Below are positions 1 to 13,057 of a stretch of DNA of 64,000 nt, one piece after another. The notes under the pieces were generated by a model. The model was not told the origin of the DNA. It made no database searches and worked only from the letters and a program-made list of their open reading frames with translations. This DNA comes from Uloborus plumipes (lineage: Eukaryota; Arthropoda; Arachnida; Araneae; Uloboridae). Position numbers and translations under genes: made by a program. How positions within the stretch are numbered: the first letter of the stretch is position 1; the number at the start of each line of letters is the position of its first letter. Where the stretch lies: assembly GCA_038373865.1 (NCBI GenBank), contig JAXGGA010002043.1, positions 1-64,000 on the forward strand, written 5' to 3'.

Positions 1-29
1 TTTATCAAATTAGGCCTAAGTTGATATAA

Positions 30-944
30 GGGGCACATGTGAACACATTATGTAGGAGCAGATGTGAACAGTTCATTTGCACCCCATAGTGGTATTTAGT
101 TATTTTAATTTCAAAAAGTGTTGATTTTTTCACACATTAAATAGTCCAATTTAAAACTATTGAATAATTAAAAGTTTCAATGCGCAATATTTCATAAAAA
201 TCTGAAAGAGGGGCAAAGAAAAGAAAGTTAAACTTGCTAAACTGTTGAAAAAGGAACAGTTTAGAATTACAGTAAGTGCCGCAGGTTAATGAGTCCGACA
301 TTAGTTTTGGAGACAGCAACTATCAAGAAATTCGCGCTGGAAGTCAACCTTGCACCAGAAGGTTTAGCTGCGAATGACTTTGTTCTCGTAGAATTCACTA
401 CCAAAAAGACAAAAAATCACTATAAATGAGACATTTATGTTTGCAAAAACAGATGATACATCGATTTTACACACTCTTTTAAAACACTCTGATGATATTC
501 TGCTAAAATTACCACCACCTTCAGTTTTAGGTGGCACATGTCGAGCTGCATCTTCTGTTTCTTTTTCTGTAAAACTTGAAGGATACAATGTTTGTTGAAT
601 GAAGTCAATTAATCACGTTGAATACCTTGATATGTTTATAGTATATGTTAACGTCTAATAAGCAGTACACTTAAAAATATGCTTAGGTGTATTTATTTCC
701 ATTTATGTATTCGTGTCTACTTGTGCCCCATTTGTGTTTACAACTGCCTCCATACTGAGGCAGATGTGAACAAAATTTTACGTATTTTTTACTTATTTTT
801 TTGGCTGGAATTCACTGTTAAAGAAGAACTGCTTGAAAATATTAGCAAATGTTTGATTTATCATGTTATAGCACTTGTTTCTTTTCTACCTCAAATTAAT
901 AAGTAAAAAAATGTAAAAATGGCACTTTTGTTCACATGTGCCCC
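30..944. mobile_element. Degenerate TIR-bounded repeat (GGGGCACATGTGAACA ends)
   Basis: The 16-mer GGGGCACATGTGAACA at 30-45 is mirrored exactly at 929-944. Related words (AGATGTGAACA, TGTGCCCC) recur just inside both ends. The interior is AT-rich and no reading frame in it looks like a protein. I could not find a convincing target duplication, so this is probably an old non-autonomous DNA element of unknown superfamily. Confidence 0.5.
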
Positions 945-2220
945 TCTCTTCCTATATACTGTAGTCGTAATAAGGAGCAAAAGATCTGAGCAGGTTCAGT
1001 TGTTTTATTTTTTAATGCTAGCTTAAAAATTATGACTTTGCTTTAAAAATATTTCGGTGATGAATAAAATATACTTTAAGTACTATTTAAATTGTATGCA
1101 TACATATAACTGTTAGAAACCCAGAGTAATTACATGTAGGGTACAGAAATTCGAAAATAATTTTAGAAAAATGTATCATAAAAATGTAAAATAATGCTAA
1201 AAAAGTTGACTTAGAGCAAATATTAAAGAAAATTTATTTGTCAGAAACAAACTCTTTTCAGGAGAATTTTTGGTACATTTCATATACGAAAAATACACAA
1301 AAACTTTTAAAGAACTGATGATTTTTTAAAGAAATGAATATTCTGTGTGGATGGGTTTTTTTTTTTTTTAAACAAAAATTATATTTTGGAGTCAGTAGCT
1401 ACATTGGGTGTGTTATTGCGGGTAATATTTTTTCTTTTTACAAAACGTAAAATGAAAACGTCTTACTTTTCAACTTAAATTAATTATGTTGTTTAGACAT
1501 TTCAGAGAAAAAGAGATTAATTAATTTGATTACTGCTATCGTCACCATTTATGAATCAACTTGCTTTACTTTTAGCTATTAATTAACAAGCGCATTTAAA
1601 AAAAAATAAGCACTTCCTTATCTTTTTCCTTGTTAAAAAATCAGGATGAATATTAATAACTCAAACTATTGATGCTGGGAGGTAATTTCATTTGAACAAT
1701 GCTAATTGATTTGATTAAGTTTACTAAAAATATACTTGAAGCACTTTTATTAGCATTTTTCTCTTATTCCTGCCCTATACTTAATCATTTTTGATCTTTT
1801 TAAAATCGAAGGAAAAAAAAAAAGGTTTTACCTTTGAGTCAGAAGAACATTTTTTCTTCCCAGTAAGATTAGAAATACTTTATATACCGTATCGACGTAA
1901 AATTTAAAAATTAATTTTATTTGCTAAGGAATGATTTTTTTAGGATTTATATTCAGAATATTTTCTAATAGATGTTTAAACAATATTTTTATTTCTCGAG
2001 TAACGTTATTTTATTAATGAAATTAAGTTTTGCTATTTTTAAATTTTCGACCAAATTTAAATTTTTCTTAAAATGTTAAAATCCTTTATTCTCGCTCAGT
2101 CGTTTCTATGAATAATGAAAATCAGATTTTTTTAATCCTCAAGCATGCTGTATAAGTGCAAGTTAAAAATTTGCAAATATGCTTAAAACATGTCATGTGA
2201 TGAAATATTAAATTTCATAT
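945..2220. other. AT-rich non-coding stretch, nothing recognised
   Basis: The stretch consists of A/T-rich sequence with short poly-A and poly-T runs. No long frame, no repeat structure and no RNA gene signal was seen on either strand. Confidence 0.6.
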
Positions 2221-2223
2221 ATA

Positions 2224-2260
<37 letters not shown>
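2221..2260. repeat. (TA)n microsatellite
   Basis: This is an almost pure AT dinucleotide tract of about 40 bp. It ends exactly where the TIR beginning AGGGGAAA starts, so it is the left target of the 5.2 kb composite described next. Confidence 0.9.
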
Positions 2261-2264
<4 letters not shown>

Positions 2265-2782
2265 GAAACAGTATAGTTATTGGCCACCATACAGTTATTG
2301 CCCTTTTCAACTTTGATGCTAAAAAAATAGCAACCCTTTGGTGAAAAGCTAGGCAAAAAAAAAAAAAAAATATTTCAAGGCAGCATGCTTAATAAGTGCA
2401 AAAAAACATTTTTAATGAATTTGCGCCAGGTGATTTAGTCGCTTTGGGAATTGTGGTTTCCTGACACGGGGGAAAAAACAAGCCATTTTCTTAAGAAAAT
2501 GTTAAGACTAGCTCATGTGATATTTTGAAAATAATGTTACATGGTACAATTGCTTAAACCCTATTTAATACACAGATCCGAGCACCTAATAAGGGCATTT
2601 GATCTGCAATGTAATAATATTTTCTTAAGACCTAAACACTTTGGTATAGCCAATAACTGTCACAATAATTTCGCAAAATTACTGTAATTGCCCACTTCCA
2701 ATTTTTACACTAATTAGATCCGAAATTTGCTAAATGTAGCCAATATTGATAAACTGACACTGTATGCAGAATTTGATTCTTT

Positions 2783-2890
2783 CCCAAGTAGCATACTTCG
2801 TCTTTTAAAGGTTGTAAAATGGTTATTAACGTTGTGACAACGGATTAAAAACGTTTATAAAACGTTAAAACGTTTTTTGTGCTACCTGGG
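2783..2890. mobile_element. Short MITE-like element, 108 bp
   Basis: The left end CCCAAGTAGCATA is mirrored by TGTGCTACCTGGG at the right end. The interior repeats AACGTT-type words. It is too short to encode anything. Confidence 0.45.
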
Positions 2891-3499
2891 CTCACAATTT
2901 GCTGTCAACTTGGCAACATATCGCCAATTTATCGGAAAAAATCTGACAACCAAACTCTTAGTGATATATCACCAAGTTATCTCCAATTTATGACATTACG
3001 TGTGTCTACATTGACAAAGCCGTGGGTAGCCTAGTAAGGCAAGAGACTCGAAAATGGAGATTTCACTGCCGGGCTCATCACATGACGCATCTAAAAACCT
3101 ACCGAGTAAGTGAGAAGTCTCTGCTTTTAAACTGCATGGTCCGAAAGTCTTTTGGTCGGTCACCAGCAGTTACCTCTGGTTCACGGTACAAGAGACTCAT
3201 TAATTCAATACTATGGCGTATTTGTGGAGATCTTTGTTGCGGGTCCACTTGTCAGGGTTTACCGTGCCAGTTAAATCTGATAAACTATTAATCATTAAAT
3301 TACTGAATGCGGGAGTCTGAATTGCGTCAATTCTGAACTGACATTAATACCGATCTCCTAAAAAGCGTGTAAAAACCCTTTTTGGGGACATAAGATTGCA
3401 GTTACAATGAGAGGCTCTCAACTAGACTCAATAATGATCCTACATACAAAATTTCAACCTCCTGCGGCTCACCGTTTTTGAGTCATGCGAGATACATAC
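2891..3499. other. Moderate-GC non-coding stretch left of the LTR
   Basis: An 89-codon plus-strand frame at 3022-3291 lacks any recognisable domain. The segment 3025-3055 (GTAGCCTAGTAAGG) resembles a tRNA A-box, but no B-box follows at the right distance. I therefore call neither a gene nor a SINE. Confidence 0.4.
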
Positions 3500-4103
3500 T
3501 GTAACGAGTCCGTAGCACCTTCAACTTTCTTAAATGAGCATTCCAATCTTGAGGAAATAACTATAAATTTATTTACAAGTATGTACACTATTTACAAAAG
3601 GAGCAGGAAACAATTGCTAAACATCCAGCAATTAGGTAGCAAACAGTACACTGTACTCTCAACAGTAACTCAGCACCACGTGTATAACGTGAACAGTAAT
3701 TAAGCAATTACAAAAGCAAAACAACCATCCGCCCAAGCGAATGAAAACGAGTCTCCAGAAATCAACATCTGAAAAGAACTGACTGACTGTGTTCAAGGCC
3801 AGCTATTTATACTCGAAAACGAAATTACGACAATATTCTAGCAAAATCCGGAGTGTTCGTTCATTCACAAACTTTAATAATCCATTCACAAATTCTAGTG
3901 ATAAAAAGAAAACCACGCGAAAATGTCTTCATGCTTATTAAATGTAGGGCAAGTGTAAAAACTACAAAGTGTTACAGGGTCGGTATACAAATGGCAAAAG
4001 TGATATCTTCAGATACATTTGCAACATGTCGCCAGATAAAACCAAAACTAATGAAAATAAAGCAAGGCAGGAAAAACCACAACTATTTACAAGATTTGTA
4101 ACA
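3500..4103 (-). mobile_element. 3' LTR of the Gypsy remnant
   Basis: On the minus strand a purine-rich tract (4104-4117) is followed directly by TGTTACAAATC, the expected start of an LTR. The plus-strand left boundary is TGTAACGAGTC at 3500, giving TG...CA ends and about 604 bp. No second LTR copy was found near 7300, so the left boundary rests on the terminal dinucleotide and the short TGTAAC/GTAACA symmetry only. Confidence 0.6.
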
Positions 4104-4117
4104 TTGCCCCCTTCCTA
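4104..4117 (-). other. Polypurine tract of the Gypsy remnant
   Basis: Read on the minus strand this is AGGAAGGGGGCAA, immediately upstream of the LTR start. It would be the primer site for plus-strand DNA synthesis in an LTR retrotransposon. It lies about 220 bp downstream of the pol stop codon. Confidence 0.7.
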
Positions 4118-4335
4118 AGGACTGCACGTACCGGGCAGTACAATCCCCAGAAAAGAAGCAAGGGAAAATTTACAGATGCATACATTACGTGATAACCAAT
4201 CATAAACATGATAAACAATAACAATGAGAACATGAAAGAAACACTAACATTGATAAAGTCATATTACAAACAATTAAAGGCAAAAGTTATTTACAAAATT
4301 TACAAACAAGTTACCATGGTAGCTTTAGATTTATT

Positions 4336-5988
4336 TTACGAACTATGGCCATAGTATGGGGCTAGCCGATCATAATGTACAACCCTAGGTTTTGAATGTG
4401 ATGACTTCTGGATCCTCACTACGACGTCGTTCAGCCGGTGAAGGACTGTGTAGGGTCCATCCCAATGCGACTGCAATTTGGGTGACAGACCTTTACGTCG
4501 GATGGGATTCCATAGCCACACCCTGTCACCTTCTTGAAAGTCATGGCCAGTGGACCTTGTGTCGTATCGGGTCTTCATTTTCTCCGTCGCGATGTTGATT
4601 CGCTCCCGTGCGAAGTGATGAACGTCCTCGAACCGGGCCTGGAGATCCTGGATGTACTCCTCAGGCGATGAAGGCGCATCTGGTGGGAGACCGAAGACGA
4701 GATCACAAGGCAGCCGAAGCTCTCGGCCGAAGAGCATCCATGATGGGGAATATCCGGTAGTCTCGTGGACAGCACTGCGGTAGGCCAGCAGGAACAGAGG
4801 AAGTTTCTTGTCCCAATCCTGTTGATTTTTGGAGACCATAAGCGAGAGATTATTAAGGATTATCCTGTTAAATCTCTCCACCATGCCGTCCGATTGTGGG
4901 TGTAGTGGTGTCGTTCGAGTTTTCTCAATTTTGAGGATTTTACATAGGCCCTTAAACACAGCAGAGATGAAGTTTCTCCCCTGATCGGAATGGATCTGCA
5001 AAGGTGTCCCATATCTCGAGATCCAATGCTGGACTAGAGTCTCTGCTACAGTGGTAGCTTGTTGATCCGGAATGGAATATGCTTCGGGCCATTTGGTGAA
5101 ATAGTCAATGGAAACGAGGATGTATTTGTTCACATCAGTAGTTTTCGGTAGAGGACCAAGAATGTCGATCCCGATTCGTTCGAAAGGAGCTCCTACGTTG
5201 TAAAGATGTAGCTTCCCGCGGTTTCTTCTCTTTGGTCCTTTACGGGCAGCACAGGCGTCACAAGAATGACACCACTTCTCCACGTCATCCTTCGCCTTGC
5301 TCCAGAAGAAGCGCTCTCGAACCTTGTGGAGGGTTTTCAGGATACCAAAGTGTCCTCCAGTCGGACTACTGTGCAATTCCTTTAGAACGTCTGGAATTTT
5401 TGATCTGGGAAGGAGTAACTGCCATTTGAATGCTTTACCATCGTCAGATTCCCATTTCCGATACAGGACGCCATTCCGCAACTGGAGAGATTTCCATAGA
5501 GCCCAGTATCTTTTCGTTGCAGGACTGTAGATTGAAACGTCTTGCCAACTAGGTCGCCGACTGTCCTTTTCCATTAACTCTATGATAGGCTTTAGGTCTG
5601 GGTCTTCAAGCTGATCTTTTCTTACTTGGTCGCCACTCCATGGATCAGGATCTGAAGATGATGATGTAGCAGTAACTTGACAGGCAGTAGGGATTGTCGT
5701 CCCGTACTGTTTCTCTATTCGGGAGCAATAATGGCAGTTCTCAGAACAAAGTCTTCTTGATAATGCGTCAGCATTACCGTGTGACAAACCTTTTCGGTGC
5801 TTAATCTCGATGTCATATTCCTGGAGCCGCTGTATACACCTGGCTACCTGGCCCTCTGGATTCTTGAAATTCAAAAGCCAAGTTAAAGAGGCATGATCGG
5901 TCCGGAGCAGGATTTTACGGCCGTAGAGGTAATGATGGAAATGTTCTACAGCTTTAACTATGGCGAGCAATTCCTTTCTCGTGACACA
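4336..5988 (-). pseudogene. Ty3/Gypsy pol, RNase H end plus integrase
   Basis: A 544-codon open stretch (4336-5970) continues in the same frame as the RT segment and is separated from it by one in-frame TAA at 5989-5991. Residues 1-70 are the C-terminal part of RNase H (RTDHASLTW, NADALSRR). The integrase zinc-binding region has His at 200 and 207 and Cys at 234, 237 and 240. The integrase catalytic core shows D269, D329 and E365 with the classic D-x35-E spacing. The C-terminal region (EGDRVWLWNP, about 480-489) is the usual DNA-binding tail. The encoded enzyme would process and join retrotransposon DNA ends. The integrase part appears intact, but the element as a whole is dead because of the upstream nonsense codon, the internal deletion and the missing 5' LTR. 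Confidence 0.9.
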
Positions 5989-6595
5989 TTAATTTCGCTC
6001 CGACTTGGATAAGCATTTGCTCCAGTAGGCGATGACATGCTCGTTACCGTCTATTTCTTGAGATAAAACGGCTCCAACGCTCTCGTGGCTCGCATCAGTG
6101 TCAAGTATGAAGGATTTTTCAGGCTGATGATAAGAGAGAATAATCGTTGATTTTAAAGCCTCCTTCAGCTGTAGAAATGCATCCTCGCATTCTTTGGACC
6201 ATTCAAATTTTTGTTTGCTCTCCGTCAGCTTATGCAAAGGTCGTGCAATATTGGAAAAACAATTCACAAACTTCCTGTAATACGTGCAGAGCCCCAGGAA
6301 ACTTCGCAGCTGATGGACATTTTCGGGGCGGCTCCAATTCTTGACTGCGGATACCTTATCTGGATCTGTTCGTACACCCTCAGAAGAGATAATGTGACCA
6401 AGGTAGTTCACCTCACGGCGGAACAAATTACATTTGCACGGGCTCAACTTCAGGTTGGCTTCCTTAAGCTTTTGCAAAACCTTCTTAAGATTAGCCAAAT
6501 GCTCCTCAAAACTGCGTCCTATGATGATGATGTCGTCCAAGTAGACAAGACAGGATTCATAAGAAAGCCTGGAGATGTCTTTTTTTCTTGGTGAG
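5989..6595 (-). pseudogene. Ty3/Gypsy reverse transcriptase, truncated
   Basis: The frame contains the RT catalytic motif YLDD, the palm and thumb segments (LSPCKCNLF, YLGHIIS, LRSFLGLCTYYRKF) and the start of RNase H (LDTDASHESVGAVLSQ). The N-terminal half of RT (fingers and the first catalytic Asp) and the whole protease are absent, because the frame begins only about 20 residues before YLDD, directly after the gag zinc knuckle. The frame terminates at a TAA (5989-5991) inside RNase H, after which the same frame continues. This is one decayed pol gene, not two genes. Confidence 0.9.
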
Positions 6596-7298
6596 CTTCG
6601 CAATTCCTTCGTACGTGGCCCTCACCGCCACATTTCCAGCACTTCAGTGGTTGTCCACTTTGGTCTTTGCAAGTCTTCTTCAGGATCCCCGAGATTTCTT
6701 TGAATTGTCGCTCAATTTCCGAGAGACGAGTTGAGTTCGAATCCTGTGCAGCCTCGAACTTCATTGCGTAGACCAGACCGGATTTAAGATCTTTGATGTC
6801 CGCCATCCGGAGAGCCGTCTGAACTTCTGGACTTCGCACACCGTCTTTGAAGTAGTTCAGGGCCAGGCTATCACGAACATCCGAAGGACAGTTCGAGAAG
6901 GCAAGATGGGAAAGCCTCTCAACGTCTGCTGCAAACACTTGCAAAGTCTCTCCATCCCTCTGGAGTCGGGATTTCAGCTGGAGTTGGCTGAATTCTTTTT
7001 GGCATACTTCGCCAAAGCGAAGCTCCAAGGCCGATGATAAGGATTCGAAGTCACAGAGCTTGTCCTCTGGGAAGGTCTGTAGTATTTCAGCTGCATCCCC
7101 TCTCAGCGAGGGTGCAAGTTGGCAGGCTTTCGTGGAAGAGTCCCAGGAGTTTGCTGCTGCAACGATGAAAAACTGCTTCTTGTAAATATTCCACGAGGTC
7201 TTCCCGTAAACGTGGCCAGTTTGATGGATGGACGAGAAGTTCCAGCTGCAGTTGGCTTTTGTATTTTTGTGCAGACTTTGCTCCCAATACAGATACAT
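6575..7298 (-). pseudogene. Ty3/Gypsy gag with CCHC zinc knuckle, fused by deletion to RT
   Basis: This is a 259-codon frame starting at 7298. Residues about 30-190 resemble the retrotransposon capsid region (TSWNIYKKQF, ACQLAPSLRGDAAEIL, LRFGEVCQKEFSQ). A zinc knuckle of the form C-x2-C-x4-H-x4-C lies at residues 220-233. A few residues after the knuckle the DNA switches frame into RT sequence, so an internal deletion joined late gag to mid RT around 6575-6595. The first ~25 residues do not look like gag, and no LTR or primer-binding site is found to the right, so the element is 5'-truncated near 7300. Confidence 0.85.
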
Positions 7299-7466
7299 TA
7301 AAAATAAAAAATAAATAAAAAAAATACTATGGACTAATAACTACATTAATACGCTATCACAATGCCTAATTTTTATTTTTTTATGCGTAACTGTTTTATT
7401 TATTTTAAATTCAAATATACAGTTATGTGATCGCCGCTTCAGTGACCACTAACTATACCATTTCCC

Positions 7467-9991
<2,525 letters not shown>

Positions 9992-9995
9992 TTAA

Positions 9996-10602
9996 CCCAT
10001 TTATGCCCAAGTCTTTTTTAACATTTTTTTTTTCGATTTTTATCTGCTTAAAATTCTTACTTGGATTGGTTTACGTACATTGTAGGCTTAAAATAGTTCG
10101 CCGTTGCCATATTTATTAAGTTATTTCACGTCCTGTGTATGGGATATTTTGCAGATATGTGAGCAAAATACGACCTTACTTGACTTGACTTTTGCAAAGT
10201 AGCATTACAGAAGGCATCTCTAATCAATTTTAAGCAAATCATTTTAAAATAATTTAATTTTATGAAAAATAAGCTCGCATGGTTAAGATTCGGCATGGGT
10301 AGCCACAGAAAGTAATTTTTTTGCGGACTTATTTTTCATAAAATTAAACTACTTTAAAATGATTTGTTTAAAAATGATTACAGATGCCTTCTGTTATAGT
10401 ACTTTGCAAAAGTAAAGTCAAGTAAGGTCGTATTTTGCTCACATATCTGCAAAATATCCCAAAAACAGGACGTTAAATAACTTAATAAATATGGCAACTG
10501 CGAACTATTTTAAGCTTAAAATGTATGTAAACCATTCCAAGTAAGAGTTTTAAGCTGATAAAAATTGAAAAAATTGTTAAAAAACACATGGGCATAAATG
10601 GG
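9996..10602. mobile_element. piggyBac-like fold-back MITE, TTAA target
   Basis: The sequence reads TTAA|CCCATTTATGCCC ... GGGCATAAATGGG|TTAA, with TTAA at 9992-9995 and 10603-10606. The two arms are inverted copies of each other for about 280 bp with a short centre near 10290-10310, so the whole 607 bp could fold into one hairpin. A TTAA duplication with CCC-starting TIRs is the signature of the piggyBac superfamily. No transposase is encoded. The arms differ by scattered substitutions, so the insertion is not new. Confidence 0.7.
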
Positions 10603-10624
10603 TTAAAGTACGTTACTGTTTAAT

Positions 10625-10700
10625 TGGGGCCTGAGTGGCTCTGAGATGTAAACTTCTTTTCGCTCCGGAGGACGCAGGTTCAATTCCCACTGGTGCTCTG
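10625..10700 (+). repeat. tRNA-like / SINE head fragment
   Basis: A perfect B-box (GGTTCAATTCC, about 10677-10687) is preceded by an A-box-like word (GAGTGGCTCTGAG, about 10631-10643) at tRNA spacing. No clean acceptor stem is seen, so a SINE head or tRNA pseudogene is more likely than a working tRNA. No obvious tail was identified. Confidence 0.5.
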
Positions 10701-11040
10701 ACTGTTATTTCCTCTCTTTAGGCTGTAATTCTTTCTTTTTTTTTGTCTTTTATATTAAAAAAGAAGTCCAATCTATTGAAGAATAACACCCTATATCTTC
10801 ATTGTGGTTATTGACTTTGACACGAGAACAGCAATGAATGTTTATTAATTTGAAGACAATTCAGTCAATAAGAAACACATACCATGAATATTAATGTACC
10901 GAAACTGAAATATATAAGTGAAAACACTTTTAAAACATGATGAAAACATTGGAAAGACGAAAAAATTAACTTATCTTTGCTCAAAATCTTGTCATCACCT
11001 CCTTTGAAGTTATGAATTCCACCTTTTAACACAATCTTAA

Positions 11041-11741
11041 GGGGTTACAGTACCTTTCAAACAAATTTCTTTAATTTAAGTGAAAAAGTTAATTCTTTGA
11101 AATATTTGATTCTGCACTTCTTTAACAATCAATAATTTTTTTTTCAAACATTAAAAATTTTAAAAACTTTTTTTGAAAATTTGAAAAATGTAAGAAAATT
11201 TCAATTTTTTAAAAACCCTAAGGCTTTTTTGTTTCTGCACTAATTTCAAAATTTCTTTTTGCGAAATGATCACAAGGATTACCTCAACAAATCTGTGCAT
11301 TAATTTTCTTATATTTTAATTAGAAAATATTTTGTGACCTTTTATGTAAAAAATGCTTAGAAAATTTTGTTCTTCTAGGTTTAACAAACTCTAAAAATTT
11401 TTGTAATTTATAAAACGCTTAATCAATGCACAGTTTTGTTAAATATATTCTCCTGAGTGCAAAAAATATTGCTTTAAAGTTATATCTTTAATAGAAAAAA
11501 TTCCTTAGCATTTCCAGTAACATAGAAACACTAAAAACTGATCACCGAGAAAAAGCACTTTAAAGTTTGGCTTTTCCATTAGAACACATAGCATGCATGC
11601 CCTAAAGTCACTCATAACTTTTTAAATAATTTAGCTAGAACAATGCTATTTTTTTCTGAGTGTTTTAAATAATTTTTACTTTGGAAATAAGCAATAAAAA
11701 AATTTTTGGTCTTTTGGTCATTTTTGAGGTACTGTAACCCC
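11041..11741. mobile_element. Kolobok-like MITE, TTAA target
   Basis: TTAA at 11037-11040 and 11742-11745 flanks TIRs GGGGTTACAGTACCT and its exact complement. A TTAA duplication with ends beginning RRG is the published signature of the Kolobok superfamily, as opposed to the CCC of piggyBac. The 701 bp interior is A/T-rich and has no transposase. Superfamily placement is inference from the termini. Confidence 0.6.
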
Positions 11742-12231
11742 TTAACCACACTTGCTGAAGTTCTGTTCAAGGCGAGGATAATGCGTAAGTACATTTCCCC
11801 TGAATGAAATAAAGCGAAAATCTATTCTTTGATAAAACAATCCAACGATGAAAGCAATCCTTCTGGGATTCTCAAACATGAGACATGAGTAAGTGTTATT
11901 CTTCCATTAGCTTCTCGTGTTCCCACTTGTAAGTTTGTCTTGGCAGAAAATTCTGTTTCGCTTCCAGAAGAAATATTTTCTCGGAAAACCAGCATGGAAT
12001 AAAAAGCTTGAAAAGTTTAAAAAACAGCAAGGACACCGGCTGGTTTAACTTACTTTTTTTTTCTTTGCGGATAATTTAACTATGCTAGGTCACGTGGGTT
12101 GAAAAATGAAATTTTAAGTGCAGTGAGCATATTTATTGTATTTTAGAAAAATAATGAAAATAATAAAGACCTGATGACAAATGAAGAGGTTCATAGCCTT
12201 GTATCATACTTGTGTTTGATTCAATTCTGTA

Positions 12232-12439
12232 TCTTACAGCCAGACTCAAGTTAGTCCATTTTCGTTACTTTTCAGAAAAGCACGAAAACGTTTGTCTAAT
12301 GCACGAAAAGAATGAGATTCGCGCTCTTTTGATGCCGTTAAATGATTTTGAAGGATTTTTTTGACATGAAGAAAAAGATTCTACATACAATGCCGTAATA
12401 AAGTGAAAATTACTTTTTTTCTGGACTTACGCTCTAAGG
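12232..12439. mobile_element. Short TA-flanked MITE, copy 1
   Basis: This shares sequence with 18854-19091 (for example GAGATTCGCGCTCTTTT and ACATACAATGC) and has the same layout: a TA at each end and a GTCC-containing terminal region on the left mirrored by GGAC on the right. It is more degraded than the second copy, especially at its left end. Confidence 0.5.
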
Positions 12440-12639
12440 TACAGAATTAGCTCTAGCACATAAGCATTAGTCACAAAACATAAAAAATCAGAAAAAAAGG
12501 GTCCGTGAGGAAATTTAGTTTCAATTTTGTTTTTCGGTTCTAAGAACATCCAAACTATACAAGTCATTTTCAAAATTTGATACATATATTACACGTCTGG
12601 TTCATCTAAAACATTTTTTCAGTTAAATGATTAAGCTTT

Positions 12640-13057
12640 TTAACCGACTTTAACAAAGGAGGAGGTTATACAATTCGTCGGAGAATTTTTTTTTTTTTTG
12701 GTATGTTCCAAGATTACTCGAAGACGCCTGGACCGATTTCAAAAATTCTTTTTTTGTTAGAAAGGTCTTTTTTTTCGATTGGTCCCATCCTCTCGTGATC
12801 CGGGTTGGATAACGGGAACCTGCAGAAATCTTTCGAAAAAGAAATTGGGATCACAGTAATCGTAATAATGACCATTTTGATCGCCAGGCTTCTCTGGATT
12901 GCATAATGAAATTCCTTTCTGTGGTCTTTTTGAAAATTTTAAACCGAGTATCTTTCTATGTCCTGCTTTTTTCTCCTGAACTCCAACGAAATGAAAGTCG
13001 TACCAGGTACTGATTGATTCGTAATATTTCAGGTTTTATTAGTCTTAATTTACATAA
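12640..13057 (+). repeat. Dispersed-repeat-like segment with ACCGACTT motif
   Basis: It starts with TTAACCGACTTTAACAAAGG and continues into a GTATGTTCCAAGATTACTCG-like stretch of a kind seen in many arthropod dispersed repeats. A related start (GAACCGACTTCGG) appears at 15033. The element type is not determined. Confidence 0.35.

Larger units (their letters stand above)
2261..7468. mobile_element. TIR-bounded composite between two (TA)n tracts, interrupted by a Gypsy copy
   Basis: The left end starts AGGGGAAACAGTATAGTTAT (2261) and the right end, read on the minus strand from 7468, starts AGGGGAAATGGTATAGTTAG. The similarity continues for about 27 bp (T-K-GGYCAC follows). Both ends abut TA-dinucleotide tracts, consistent with insertion into (TA)n. 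The host part is 2261-3499 plus about 7305-7468, and the Gypsy remnant occupies the middle. No transposase is left in the host part. The superfamily is unknown; a TA target would fit Tc1/mariner-like elements, but this is inference. Confidence 0.5.

Noticed and set aside
1309..1345. CTGATGA followed by GAAA, resembling a hammerhead core
   Set aside because: The bases between cannot form a stem II, and there is no stem III/UH module or pairing stem I.
3022..3291. 89-codon frame and an A-box-like word suggesting a gene or SINE
   Set aside because: No recognisable domain, no B-box at tRNA spacing and no tail or target duplication.
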